Of a DNA stretch of 49,677 bases, positions 1 through 8,800 are shown in pieces (the first letter of the stretch is position 1; each line of letters begins with the position of its first letter). Position numbers and translations under genes: made by a program. Under the pieces are notes generated by a model, which was given only the letters and a program-made list of their open reading frames with translations, ran no database searches and had not been told where the DNA came from. This DNA is from CAZSDU01 sp964605775 (GTDB lineage: Bacteria; Bacteroidota; Bacteroidia; Bacteroidales; FEN-979), in assembly GCA_964605775.1 (NCBI GenBank), contig CAZSDU010000022.1, positions 1 to 49,677 of the forward strand, read 5' to 3'.

Positions 1-70
1 CCGTAGCTCAGTTGGATAGAGCAACAGCCTTCTAAGCTGTGGGTCGCGCGTTCGAATCGCGCCGGGATCA
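1..70 (+). tRNA. tRNA-Arg (anticodon TCT), 5' end cut by the window edge
   Basis: A cloverleaf can be folded by eye. The D arm has GCTC/GAGC stems. The anticodon stem ACAGC/GCTGT encloses the 7-nt loop CTTCTAA, with anticodon TCT at 31-33. The T arm is GCGCG-TTCGAAT-CGCGC at 46-62. The 3' acceptor strand is CGGGATC at 63-69 with discriminator A70, and only CCG of the 5' strand is present, so about four bases lie outside the window. The 3' CCA is not encoded. The gene decodes AGA arginine codons. Confidence 0.95.
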
Positions 71-76
71 CTTCAA

Positions 77-229
77 ATGGGAATTCTACGCGCTATTATT
101 TGCATCCTTTTCCCTCCCCTGGCTGTCATTGACCGGGGATGTGGAGCTATTTTACTGGTATTCCTGCTAACCCTATGCGGCTGGATCCCCGGTGTCATAG
201 CTGCCATTCTTTTCAATACAAGAAATTAA
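77..229 (+). CDS. YqaE/Pmp3 family small membrane protein (50 aa)
   Basis: A 50-codon ATG-to-TAA frame lies 6 nt behind the tRNA. The protein starts MGILRAIICILFPPLAVIDR and continues with a second hydrophobic segment containing LLTLCGWIPGVIAA. This is the hallmark of the Pmp3/YqaE/UPF0057 family: two membrane helices, a PPLAV motif after the first half and a GWIPG or GYIPG motif before the second. Family members are 50-55 aa proteolipids of the cytoplasmic membrane. Yeast Pmp3 affects membrane potential and salt tolerance, and the bacterial role is little known. There is no room for a promoter of its own after the tRNA, so read-through from the tRNA-Arg promoter is likely (inference). Confidence 0.9.
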   Translation: MGILRAIICILFPPLAVIDRGCGAILLVFLLTLCGWIPGVIAAILFNTRN

Positions 230-307
230 CTGCTGGTTCCCCACTTGTTGACTTTTTCCTTAAACTTTCTTATCTTGCCATGTTTTTGTACACAAAAAAA
301 TACGAAC

Positions 308-946
308 ATGAAAAAATCAAGTCTGATTCTATTGTCATTTTTCTTCATCCTGAATGCTTATACCCAGGATTTATCAACACAAAATATGATTCTGTCGGCT
401 AACAAAGATCTCCTTTCTTGGCTGGCAAAAATTCCCTCAGGATTTGAAAGGTATTATGGGTTTCAAAGCAGGAATGAATTTTCCCAGGCAGAAACAGGAA
501 TTCCTGTTCAGGTTTATACTCTGACCGAAGAATTCTTCACCCAGCCGGACCCAGTAAGATATCTGAAACCCTCGGAGGAATGGAGGATTCCTGTACTCCT
601 TGATCAGCAATATTGTGCCCTGGTCACAGTGATAAAACAAAATGGAGAATGGAAGATCGTGGATCTTGGGGCTAGCGTTTTAGCCAGGGAAATCGGAAAT
701 TATAGACAACATGCCTCTGTCGAGACACAGGATGTGTTGAAAATTCTTCGTGTTTACCAGACCCAATCTGACTTTCTGTTTTCCGGTGATCCGTACGCTT
801 CGCCAGATAAAATTATGCTTTTTCCACTTTCTTCAGCATACTTTAACCTGCCCGGATTGGATAGAAAAACCAATGATGGACTAACCCTTTCTGAACTTGC
901 AGTGATGATTCGTACAGCTCTTTCCTTAAATACAATAGATCAATAA
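308..946 (+). CDS. Hypothetical secreted protein (212 aa)
   Basis: The start at 308 is preferred over the in-frame codon at 245, because from 308 the protein begins with a clean signal peptide (MKKSSLILLSFFFILNAYTQ, cleavage probably before Asp21). The mature part of about 190 residues is soluble-looking, with no cysteine cluster, lipobox or membrane helix, and I recognise no family. The stop is followed 11 nt later by the start of the cysteine peptidase at 958, so the two are probably one transcript. A role tied to that peptidase (chaperone, inhibitor or co-secreted partner) is possible but only inferred from position. Confidence 0.7.
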   Translation: MKKSSLILLSFFFILNAYTQDLSTQNMILSANKDLLSWLAKIPSGFERYYGFQSRNEFSQAETGIPVQVYTLTEEFFTQPDPVRYLKPSEEWRIPVLLDQQYCALVTVIKQNGEWKIVDLGASVLAREIGNYRQHASVETQDVLKILRVYQTQSDFLFSGDPYASPDKIMLFPLSSAYFNLPGLDRKTNDGLTLSELAVMIRTALSLNTIDQ

Positions 947-957
947 AAAATTCAGCC

Positions 958-2073
958 ATGAACAGAAAATCCCATCTCCTTACCTCAATCCTGTTTTTTT
1001 GCATATGTATTCATGTAAAAGCCCAGATACTGAATATCCCGCAAGTATTCCAGGAACAGAACCTGTGGTGCTGGTCCGCTGTCAGCTCCTGTACACTGGA
1101 TTATTATGGAAATCCGGTTACGCAATGTGAAATTGCTGAATATACGCGTACCGTGGCCACCTGGCATGATTTCGGACCTGTCAATTGCTGCACAAATCCT
1201 TCACTGGGATGTAATTACTGGAATTACAACTGGGGATACCCCGGAAGTATTCAGGATATTCTGGTACATTTTGCTTCCATTCAGAATAATGGGATCAGCA
1301 ATTACCTGGATCAGGGAACAATTACCAATGAAATTGTCAATAACCGTCCATTCATTATTCGCTGGGCATGGACTTCAGTGGTGGGTGGCCACTTCCTTGT
1401 TGGTCACGGACTGGTGAATAATGATCTTTATTATATGGACCCCTGGGTCGGAGAAGGTTTGAAAATCTCTGATTATTCATGGGTGGTGAGCAGCTCAGAA
1501 CATAACTGGACACATACGAACCAGCTCGTCACTTCGTCTCCACGTCCATACCCGGGTACTGTGGTATCGGGTCCGCAGTCTTTGAACAAAGGACAACAGC
1601 AGGTGAATTATACCACACAACCCATTCCCAATGCAACATCCTATATTTGGGAAGTTCATCCCTCCAATGCCGGTAATATCAGTTCGAACACAACCATTGC
1701 TTACCTGGATCTGAGCCCGGATTTCCTTGGAAGTTTAGAAATTACGGTTAAGGGGTATAATGAGATCGGAGAGGGAAGCGTTTCCAATCCTTTAACAGTT
1801 AATGTTGTCCCGGGAATCGGAATCACAGAACAAAAAGCCTTGAACCACTTGAGCATCTATCCCAATCCAAGCACAGGAAAAATCACCTTGCAGTATGCAC
1901 AAATTCCACCCAAAGCTGAAATTGACATCTCCACCATCACCGGAATGGTTCGGTTCAATCAACTACTTCCGGAATCAGGCGAACTTGACCTGTCCTTTTT
2001 ACCCAAAGGCGTTTACCTGATCAAAATAACAAGCGGAGATTATTCAATCATCAAAAAACTCATTTTACAATGA
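958..2073 (+). CDS. Secreted papain-like cysteine peptidase (C70/AvrRpt2-like) with T9SS sorting domain
   Basis: The protein has 371 residues and a signal peptide ending near KAQ (residue 22). The peptidase domain follows directly: VFQEQNLWCWSAV places the catalytic Cys at residue 38, and GGHFLVGHG places the His at 145, followed by an acidic YYMDPW at Asp161. This is the Cys-His-Asp/Asn order of the papain-like C70/C39-like fold. Residues about 200-285 resemble a PKD/Ig-like spacer. The C-terminal 75 or so residues begin with LSIYPNPSTGKITL and end in LPKGVYLIKITS...KKLILQ, a typical type A T9SS sorting domain. It is therefore expected to be exported across the outer membrane by the type IX system and attached to the surface or released. 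It probably shares an operon with the preceding unknown secreted protein. The substrate is unknown. Confidence 0.82.
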   Translation: MNRKSHLLTSILFFCICIHVKAQILNIPQVFQEQNLWCWSAVSSCTLDYYGNPVTQCEIAEYTRTVATWHDFGPVNCCTNPSLGCNYWNYNWGYPGSIQDILVHFASIQNNGISNYLDQGTITNEIVNNRPFIIRWAWTSVVGGHFLVGHGLVNNDLYYMDPWVGEGLKISDYSWVVSSSEHNWTHTNQLVTSSPRPYPGTVVSGPQSLNKGQQQVNYTTQPIPNATSYIWEVHPSNAGNISSNTTIAYLDLSPDFLGSLEITVKGYNEIGEGSVSNPLTVNVVPGIGITEQKALNHLSIYPNPSTGKITLQYAQIPPKAEIDISTITGMVRFNQLLPESGELDLSFLPKGVYLIKITSGDYSIIKKLILQ

Positions 2074-2132
2074 GTATTGCCTTTTTTGATCCCGAATAGA
2101 AACAGCATACGAATTGATCAAAAAAATTCGCG

Positions 2133-2237
2133 TTTACTAAATTTCCGGCAACACTTACCCGGTTAATCAACCATGGTTGGGTCATGATTTACTAAAAAAA
2201 AGTCACACTTACTAAATTTCTGGCGACACTTACCCGG
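2133..2237. repeat. Two 30-bp imperfect direct repeats, insertion-sequence-end-like
   Basis: Copy 1 (2133-2162) and copy 2 (2208-2237) share TACTAAATTTC-GGC-ACACTTACCCGG with three or four mismatches and lie 75 bp apart. Each is preceded by a run of A and a short partly conserved lead. A partial third TTTACTAA occurs at 2188-2195. Repeated terminal motifs of this form are typical of IS21-family ends, but no transposase is present, so this would be a solo end or scar. The assignment is inference. Confidence 0.5.
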
Positions 2238-2287
2238 ATTTTCTATACACCCTGGAGAAATCACTTGCTTTGGATAGTTAATTATGC

Positions 2288-2295
2288 TATTTTTG
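2288..2295 (+). promoter_or_regulatory. Bacteroidota-type -7 box (TATTTTTG) for the LamG/LruC gene
   Basis: TATTTTTG matches the TAnnTTTG consensus exactly. A TTG at 2265-2267 lies about 20 bp upstream, a suitable place for the -33 element. The start codon of the LamG/LruC lipoprotein is 65 bp downstream. Confidence 0.5.
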
Positions 2296-2359
2296 TAACT
2301 TCATTGTCATACTCTTACTATAAATCGCATAATTATATAATAATCAATTAAATAAAGAT

Positions 2360-4246
2360 ATGAAAAAGAATATATTGTTATTATTTTCTATTTTCACTGT
2401 TATCTTTTTTACACAATGTAAAAAAATGGATAACCCTTCAAATTCCGGGACGTCATTTGACAACTTAAAGGTCTCAGCGAATTTTGACTGGAAAATGACT
2501 GAAAAATATTCATTTACAATTACCGGCCAATCCCTTCAAGTGATCATTGTTCAAACAACAGATGGCGCTAAACGGTTATATAAATGCAATATTGCAAGCG
2601 GAAAATCACAGATTTCTTTCGATCTTAGTTTACCGAAATACATGAAAGAAGTATTGGTTAATGATCAGAAAGTATCTCTGTCTCAAGGAGTAATAAACAT
2701 AGCACTTTCTCCTGTTAAATCCACCATGACTCCGAACTATTATCTGGCATTCGATGGTACGTCGTCCTATGTTGACATGGGAGATCCTGCAAGTGGTGAC
2801 CTGGATATGGGCACCGGCCCTTTTACCCTTGAAGCATGGGTGAGAAGCAGCGATTTTTCTTTGAATACCTGGTATCGCAGGATTTTTGGAAAAGGCTTCA
2901 AATTTTCCGCCTATCTTGACAATGCAACAGGGAAACTTGGAATATACTGCAACTCAACCGCAAGTTCCGGGTTTACCACTGCTGTCATTGCTGACAATGC
3001 ATGGCATCATGTTGCCATTGTTAGAAATGGTGGCCAAATTGACATCTATGTTGATGGCGTCCTTGATTATTCTGAAGTCAAACCTGCCTGGGCAGCCGAC
3101 CTGAGTTCATCCGAACACTTCGCTGTTGGAGTCCTTCAGAATGGTGGCACAATGGCAGGCTTCTGGAATGGACGCATCAATAACGTAAGGTTATGGGATG
3201 ATGCACTTACCGCCGGTTATATTAATTCCATCATGAACAAGCTTCTTCCCTCTTCCACTCCAAATTTAATTGGCGACTGGTGGTTTAACGATGGATCAGG
3301 AAACATTGCTGAAGACCATTCTGTCAATCATAACCATGGTACTGTTCATCATTGCACCTGGGTTGCTTTTCCCCTTTCCAGGGACAGTGATGGAGATGGT
3401 ATCATGGATGAAGACGATGATTTCCCAACGGATCCACTTTTAGCTCATTCGAACTATTACCCGGTTTCCGGAACAGGAACCCTGGTATTTGAAGACCTGT
3501 GGCCGGGTAAGGGGGATTTTGATTTTAACGATCTTGTTCTTGGATACCGTTTCAATATTCTTACTGATGCTGAAGACCATGTGGCTAAAATTACAGGCAC
3601 ATTTACTGGTCGCGCTAACGGAGCTTTACAACTCAATGGGTTTGCTTTCCAGTTGCCTGATGCTACTTTTAATACCGCAGATGTGAGCGTAACAGGTTAC
3701 GGTTTGCATGTTCCTTCTTTCATTTCCCTGGATGGAAATGGATTTGAGATAGGACAGAGCAAACCAACCGTGGTAGTCTTTGAAAATAATTATGACTACA
3801 TGGACGGATATGTTAACACCCAATTAGGGAAACCCTATGTTACACCTTTTGAAATTAATGTTGAAATGACGGTCAACAGCGGCACATACATTACAGCTGA
3901 TTTCGGGATTAACACCTGGAATCCCTTCCTGATTATCAACCTAACCCGTGGTTACGAACTTCACCTGAAAAACCATCTTCCAACGGATCTGGTCAACCCG
4001 GCATATTTTGGTTTAGCTGATGATGCCAGTGATCCATTGACCGGAACATATTATGTGACCAAAACAAATATTCCCTGGGCACTCGATTTTCCTGAATATT
4101 TTGATTATGTCACTGAGATGGCCAATTTCACGGAAGCATACCTCCATTTCCAGGCATGGGCAGAATCTGACGGAACACTATTTCCTGATTGGTACTCCAA
4201 TACCGGAGCTGGGTACAGAAATAATTCAATCATTTACTCTCATTAA
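2360..4246 (+). CDS. LamG-domain lipoprotein with LruC (DUF4842-like) C-terminal domain
   Basis: The protein has 628 residues. The N-terminus is a lipoprotein signal ending in FFTQC (Cys20) followed by KK, so it should be lipid-anchored and possibly surface-exposed. Residues about 125-300 form a LamG/concanavalin-like lectin domain, with the hallmarks YLAFDGTSSYVDMG, FTLEAWVR and NAWHHVAIVRNGGQIDIYVDG. Next comes an acidic calcium-loop stretch (DSDGDGIMDEDDDFPTDP, about 342-359) of thrombospondin-3 type. The remainder starts with GTGTLVFEDLWPGKGDFDFN and is a LruC domain, common in Bacteroidota surface proteins. No catalytic site is seen. A carbohydrate- or matrix-binding role is inferred from the LamG domain. 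It is a single gene with its own promoter and a strong terminator downstream. Confidence 0.85.
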   Translation: MKKNILLLFSIFTVIFFTQCKKMDNPSNSGTSFDNLKVSANFDWKMTEKYSFTITGQSLQVIIVQTTDGAKRLYKCNIASGKSQISFDLSLPKYMKEVLVNDQKVSLSQGVINIALSPVKSTMTPNYYLAFDGTSSYVDMGDPASGDLDMGTGPFTLEAWVRSSDFSLNTWYRRIFGKGFKFSAYLDNATGKLGIYCNSTASSGFTTAVIADNAWHHVAIVRNGGQIDIYVDGVLDYSEVKPAWAADLSSSEHFAVGVLQNGGTMAGFWNGRINNVRLWDDALTAGYINSIMNKLLPSSTPNLIGDWWFNDGSGNIAEDHSVNHNHGTVHHCTWVAFPLSRDSDGDGIMDEDDDFPTDPLLAHSNYYPVSGTGTLVFEDLWPGKGDFDFNDLVLGYRFNILTDAEDHVAKITGTFTGRANGALQLNGFAFQLPDATFNTADVSVTGYGLHVPSFISLDGNGFEIGQSKPTVVVFENNYDYMDGYVNTQLGKPYVTPFEINVEMTVNSGTYITADFGINTWNPFLIINLTRGYELHLKNHLPTDLVNPAYFGLADDASDPLTGTYYVTKTNIPWALDFPEYFDYVTEMANFTEAYLHFQAWAESDGTLFPDWYSNTGAGYRNNSIIYSH

Positions 4247-4271
4247 TGGATTGCTCAAAATTGTCATATAA

Positions 4272-4306
4272 AAAAGCCGTTCCAAAAATTGGAACGGCTT
4301 TTTTTT
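4272..4306 (+). terminator. Rho-independent terminator, probably bidirectional
   Basis: The perfect 8-bp stem GCCGTTCC/GGAACGGC (4276-4283 and 4291-4298) has a 7-nt loop and is flanked by A5 on the left and T8 on the right. It closes the LamG/LruC gene and isolates it from mscL. Confidence 0.9.
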
Positions 4307-4353
4307 AATTCCAGGTCTGGTGGTTTTTCTTTTAGTATTATTTTCGATTGTTT

Positions 4354-4361
4354 TAAATTTG
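4354..4361 (+). promoter_or_regulatory. -7 box (TAAATTTG) for mscL
   Basis: An exact TAnnTTTG match lies 21 bp before the mscL start codon and downstream of the terminator, so mscL (and perhaps the DUF3078 gene behind it) has its own promoter. Confidence 0.55.
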
Positions 4362-4382
4362 CGTTCATAAAACCTTTGCCAT

Positions 4383-4799
4383 ATGAAAATCTTTAAAGAA
4401 TTTAAGGAATTTGCCATGCGCGGCAATGTCATTGACCTGGCCGTGGGAATCATCATTGGCGCTGCCTTCGGGAAGATTATTTCATCCGTGGTCAACGACG
4501 TTATTATGCCTCCCATCGGATTGCTGGTCGGAGGTATCGATTTCAAGGATATTGCCTTCACCCTGAGCGCTCCAGAGCTGGATGCTACCGGAAAAGTCAT
4601 AAAGGAAGCGGTCAGCATAAGAATCGGGAATTTCATACAGACCGTTGTGGACTTTCTGATCGTTGCTTTCGCTATCTTCATGCTTATCAAAGGAGTAAAC
4701 AACCTGAGCAAGAAAAAGAAGGCAGAACCTGCTCCACCTCCTGCCCCGACAAAAGATCAGGAACTACTGACCGAGATTCGGGACCTGTTGAAAAAGTAA
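4383..4799 (+). CDS. mscL: Large-conductance mechanosensitive channel MscL
   Basis: The 138-residue protein is the usual family length. It opens with the amphipathic helix MKIFKEFKEFAMRGNVIDLA and the first pore helix GIIIGAAFGKIISSVVNDVI. A periplasmic loop follows, then a second membrane helix (about residues 83-101, VVDFLIVAFAIFMLIKGVN). The tail is charged and proline-rich and ends in a short helix (TKDQELLTEIRDLLKK). MscL forms a homopentamer in the cytoplasmic membrane that opens under extreme membrane tension and releases solutes on hypo-osmotic shock. The start has a promoter box just ahead and a conserved N-terminus, so it is secure. Confidence 0.97.
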   Translation: MKIFKEFKEFAMRGNVIDLAVGIIIGAAFGKIISSVVNDVIMPPIGLLVGGIDFKDIAFTLSAPELDATGKVIKEAVSIRIGNFIQTVVDFLIVAFAIFMLIKGVNNLSKKKKAEPAPPPAPTKDQELLTEIRDLLKK

Positions 4800-4837
4800 T
4801 AAACATTTTTTTAGCCAAACGAATAAACACTGGAATC

Positions 4838-5779
4838 ATGAAAAAATTCTCTCTGTTCATTATTTTCATAACCTTTAGTATTTCCATCTTTGCACAGGAA
4901 ATACACAAAGTAGCCAAGGCAAAGGATGAAGCCACCGCTGTTGCCATTCCCGATTCGGCAAAATCACCCTGGTATATCAGTGGAAGCGGAAATCTGGCCG
5001 TTTCCCAGGCCGCTTTCTCGAATTGGGCTGCCGGAGGTGAAAATTCGATCGGGCTGAATGCCTATATCAATACCAAAATCAATTATAAAAAAGGGAAACA
5101 TGTATGGGGAAATACCATCGATATCGGTTATGGTTTCCAGTTTCAGGGCATTGGGGGAAACACAAGATACACGAAAAACAATGATAAAATTGAATTGACC
5201 ACAGCCTATGGATATGAACTGCATAAAAATAAAAAATGGTACCTGACTTTCTTAGCAAACTTCAAAACCCAGTTCACTGCAGGCTACAATTACCCCGACG
5301 ACAGTACCGTGATTTCCAAATTCATGGCTCCCGGTTACCTGATTGCCGGGCTTGGCATAAACTATACCCCTGTTCAATGGTTTTACCTATATCTTTCTCC
5401 AGCCTCGGGTCGTTTTACCTTTGTGCTTGATACTGCACTGGCCAATGCAGGTTCCTTTGGGGTTACAAAGGGTAAGCAAATCAGGGGAGAATTTGGCCCT
5501 TATTTGCGTACTGACCTGAACAAAGACCTCTCCAAAGCCATCAATATTTCAACAACGCTTGAACTTTTTACGAATTATCTGAAAGATTTCGGCAATATTG
5601 ATGTCAACTGGAGCCTGCTGCTCACCCTGAAAGTCAACAAATGGCTGGCAACCTCCATTTCCGCCCAGGTCATTTATGATAATGATGTCATGATCAAAAC
5701 CACACCCACTTCTGAACCAGGACCAAGAACACAGTTTAAAGAATTGCTCGGCGTAGGAATATCCTATAAATTTCATTGA
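4838..5779 (+). CDS. DUF3078 domain-containing outer-membrane-type protein
   Basis: The protein has 313 residues and a signal peptide (MKKFSLFIIFITFSISIFAQ). The mature part starts with a short variable stretch and then WYISGSGNLAVSQAAFSNWA, the signature opening of DUF3078. Alternating aromatic and polar residues through to the C-terminal ISYKFH suggest an outer-membrane beta-barrel. The family is almost confined to Bacteroidota and has no assigned function. It follows mscL by 38 nt on the same strand with no terminator between, so co-transcription is possible. Confidence 0.85.
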   Translation: MKKFSLFIIFITFSISIFAQEIHKVAKAKDEATAVAIPDSAKSPWYISGSGNLAVSQAAFSNWAAGGENSIGLNAYINTKINYKKGKHVWGNTIDIGYGFQFQGIGGNTRYTKNNDKIELTTAYGYELHKNKKWYLTFLANFKTQFTAGYNYPDDSTVISKFMAPGYLIAGLGINYTPVQWFYLYLSPASGRFTFVLDTALANAGSFGVTKGKQIRGEFGPYLRTDLNKDLSKAINISTTLELFTNYLKDFGNIDVNWSLLLTLKVNKWLATSISAQVIYDNDVMIKTTPTSEPGPRTQFKELLGVGISYKFH

Positions 5780-5861
5780 TATTGATATCCTTCCTCAACC
5801 GAAAGGACAGGGGAAATGAGCTAAAAAATAAGGCTAATCTACGAGTCGCATTCCTGCATAA

Positions 5862-8800
5862 TCATTTTTTGGGGAAAAATTCAGCCATCAGGTCGGCGAT
5901 TCTTTCCCGCTCAAAAGGTTTCGGAAGATATTCGCTAAACCCTACGGTAAGCAATCGGTCACGGTCTCCTATGGAGGCATAACCTGTGACTGCGATGATG
6001 GGGGTCTTTGCATAATCCGGACGCTTTCTGATTTCAAGCATGGCCTGGATACCATCCATTCCAGGTCCAAGGTTAATATCCATTAAAATAGCATCGAAAT
6101 GCCGTTTGTGGGTCATATCTATTGCAGTTTTTCCGTCAAGAGCAGAATACACATTACAATATTCCTGTATATAAACCATTAACAGCTGAAGGTTGATCAC
6201 ATTGTCTTCGACCAGTAAAACATCCGGGTGTTGTTTCCCAGCATCAGTATGAAACCTTGGATTCGGAGCTTCCCTTAATACAGGGATTTGGTTGAAAGAC
6301 AAATCGTTTGCCTGGGGAATGCAGACCGTAAAGCATGATCCCTCCCCAATTTTGCTCCTCACACTGATGCTGCCATTCATCAGCTCAACGATCTTTCTAC
6401 TGAGTGACAGTCCCAATCCACTCCCCTCAAATTGCCGTCCATAACCCTCGCTTACCTGACGAAAAGCCTGAAATATCAGTTCATGGTTTTCTTCAGAAAT
6501 GCCGATACCAGTATCCTGGATCTCAATGGAAATCAGCGGATTCCCATCTATTTCCTGCTTTTTCGCGAGGATTCTCACCGTTCCTGTATCCGTATATTTT
6601 ACTGCATTATCAATCAGGTTTTTCATCAGGTGTGAAAACAAATGATCATCGCCCAGGATACAAAGGTCAGGAGGAATCTCAAGGCCGATGTTCAATCCCT
6701 TTCTTTTTACCAGTATATCGTAGGATATAAGAATCGGTTTAATCGTTTTAAATACCGAAACTGCTTTGAATTTCCTGCTGACTTTATCTGATTCCAGGAA
6801 TGACAGATCCATAATGGCATCGAGGGTTTCCATCAGCCTGCGCCCCGAAATCAGAATATTCTCAGCTTTTAATTTATAATCAGGGTCTTCGAGGTCGTTC
6901 ATTAAAATTTCTGCAAATCCCAGAATTCCGTTCATTGGGGTACGCAGCTCATGGTTCATATTGGCAAGCAGGGAGGAAGTAAGTTTATTGGACACCTCTG
7001 CTTTTTGTTTGGCTTCGATCAGTTCCTGCTGAATTTTTTTTCTTTGGATGGAAAGTGCGATTTGTTCAGACACGAAGGTCAGGATATCCTTCTCCCGCTC
7101 ACCAAATCTGATTTTCGGAGAATAACTCTGTACAACGAGTACGCCAATTGTTTCTTTTTCAATATGAAGGGGTATTCCCAGCCAGTCAATAGCTGGAGAT
7201 CCGACAATATCAATAATTCCGCGATCAGCAAAATACTGTACATCTTCCGGTTTGGCCAATACCGGCTTCCCTGTCCTGAGAACATATTCCGTCAATCCAT
7301 TACCCAGAATTCTCCTGGATGGTTTTGTATCATGCTCATCCACAAAGTAAGGGAATTCAATGGATAAATGGTCATCGGTAACCATGGCGATATACAGGTT
7401 TCTTGCATCCATTAACTCCCCGATAATAACGTGTATGGAAGCATACATTTCGTCAATATCCTTAGAAGCATGTGTCAGTTCGGAAATCCGGTAAGCAGCA
7501 TTCTTGACTTTCTCTGACTGTACCACTTCTGAAATATCTTTGTTGATACTGATGATGCCAAGCATGTTTCCATCATCGTCCTTGAGTTGGGAAGTGGAGC
7601 AAAGCAGATAGGCAGTTGTGCCATCCTTACGTTTATGAATCACTTCCCCTTTCCAATATCCTTTTTGATCCAATGCATTAAAAATAACTTCCCTTGAAGC
7701 GCCTGGAAAATCAACCCTGAGTGACCCTCCCCCATATTTCCCGACTACTTCCTCTGCTTTCCAACCGTATATTTTTTCAGCTCCTTTGTTCCAGCTCTGG
7801 ATCATCAAATCCTTATCGAAAGTTATTATGGCATCATTGACTTCTTCGAGCAGGGCATTCATAAAGCGAATGCGTTCTTCCGCTTTTTCACTCTGGTTAC
7901 GGAGTTCAAATTGTGTCCGGTAATACTGCAACTGCTGATTTTTCCATATCAGGCTTCCGGAAATGACGATGACCAAAAGAAAAGTTAGTAAAAAAAACGC
8001 CACATTAATTGCCCTTTTCTGTAATGGCTTAGCAATTTCATTCATATCCATTTTCGAAATCAGCTTCCAGGATGTTCCCGGTATGGGTTTGACATCGGCA
8101 AGTATATCTATTCCCCTGGTATCTTTTGTTTCAAGCATACTCAGGGTACCTTCAAGGGGGATGAAATTCAGATTTTCAGGCGGAGATGCAGATTCCTTAT
8201 TCAGGCAGATATATTTACCCTTTTCACCCTGTATCAGAAGATGTTCGGCAGCAATATGTTCAATGGGCCAAAAGTCAATAAAAGGGAAAAGAAAAAGTTC
8301 AGGATTGATGCGAAAAAGAATAAAGGCAATGGTTTTATCCTGTTTTTTTAAAGGAATGACGAAGTCCATAAAAACATTTCCGTCATCTCCCCTGGTCAGG
8401 TCAGAAAAGGTATAGGTCTGGTGATGCAATTCGGAAATTTGACGGGTAATCTCTTCTGGAGAAAAAAATACACCTGAATCAGCACAGGTTATGAGGTTTT
8501 TCCCGTTGGCGGCAATGACAGCAATAGATTGATATTCATGATTTTTTTTAATGGGGATCAGCCAATCGGCAACTTCCTGACTGATCTTTTCCTGCTCAGG
8601 GTGAAGTATCAGCCTTTCGGTCAATGCGATAAATGGAGGACTTGTGGCAAGAAATATTCCCTCCGCACGTCTTTCCATCATCCAGCGCTGGATCTCATTC
8701 ACCTTTAAGGATGATACGGAGGCAAGCAACTTGTAATGTTCCTCCTTCATGCGAGTTTTTTCCTTTTGAAAATAAAAATGCCCCACAATTAAAAAAAGGC

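Noticed and set aside
245..307. N-terminal extension of the secreted protein from an upstream in-frame start
   Set aside because: The extension puts 21 residues ahead of a perfect signal peptide that starts at 308.
4226..4711. Minus-strand open frame over mscL
   Set aside because: It is antisense to the clear mscL gene and runs through the terminator; the protein has no family features.
6951..7367. Plus-strand open frame inside the hybrid kinase gene
   Set aside because: It is the shadow of the HisKA-GAF coding region, without promoter or domain.
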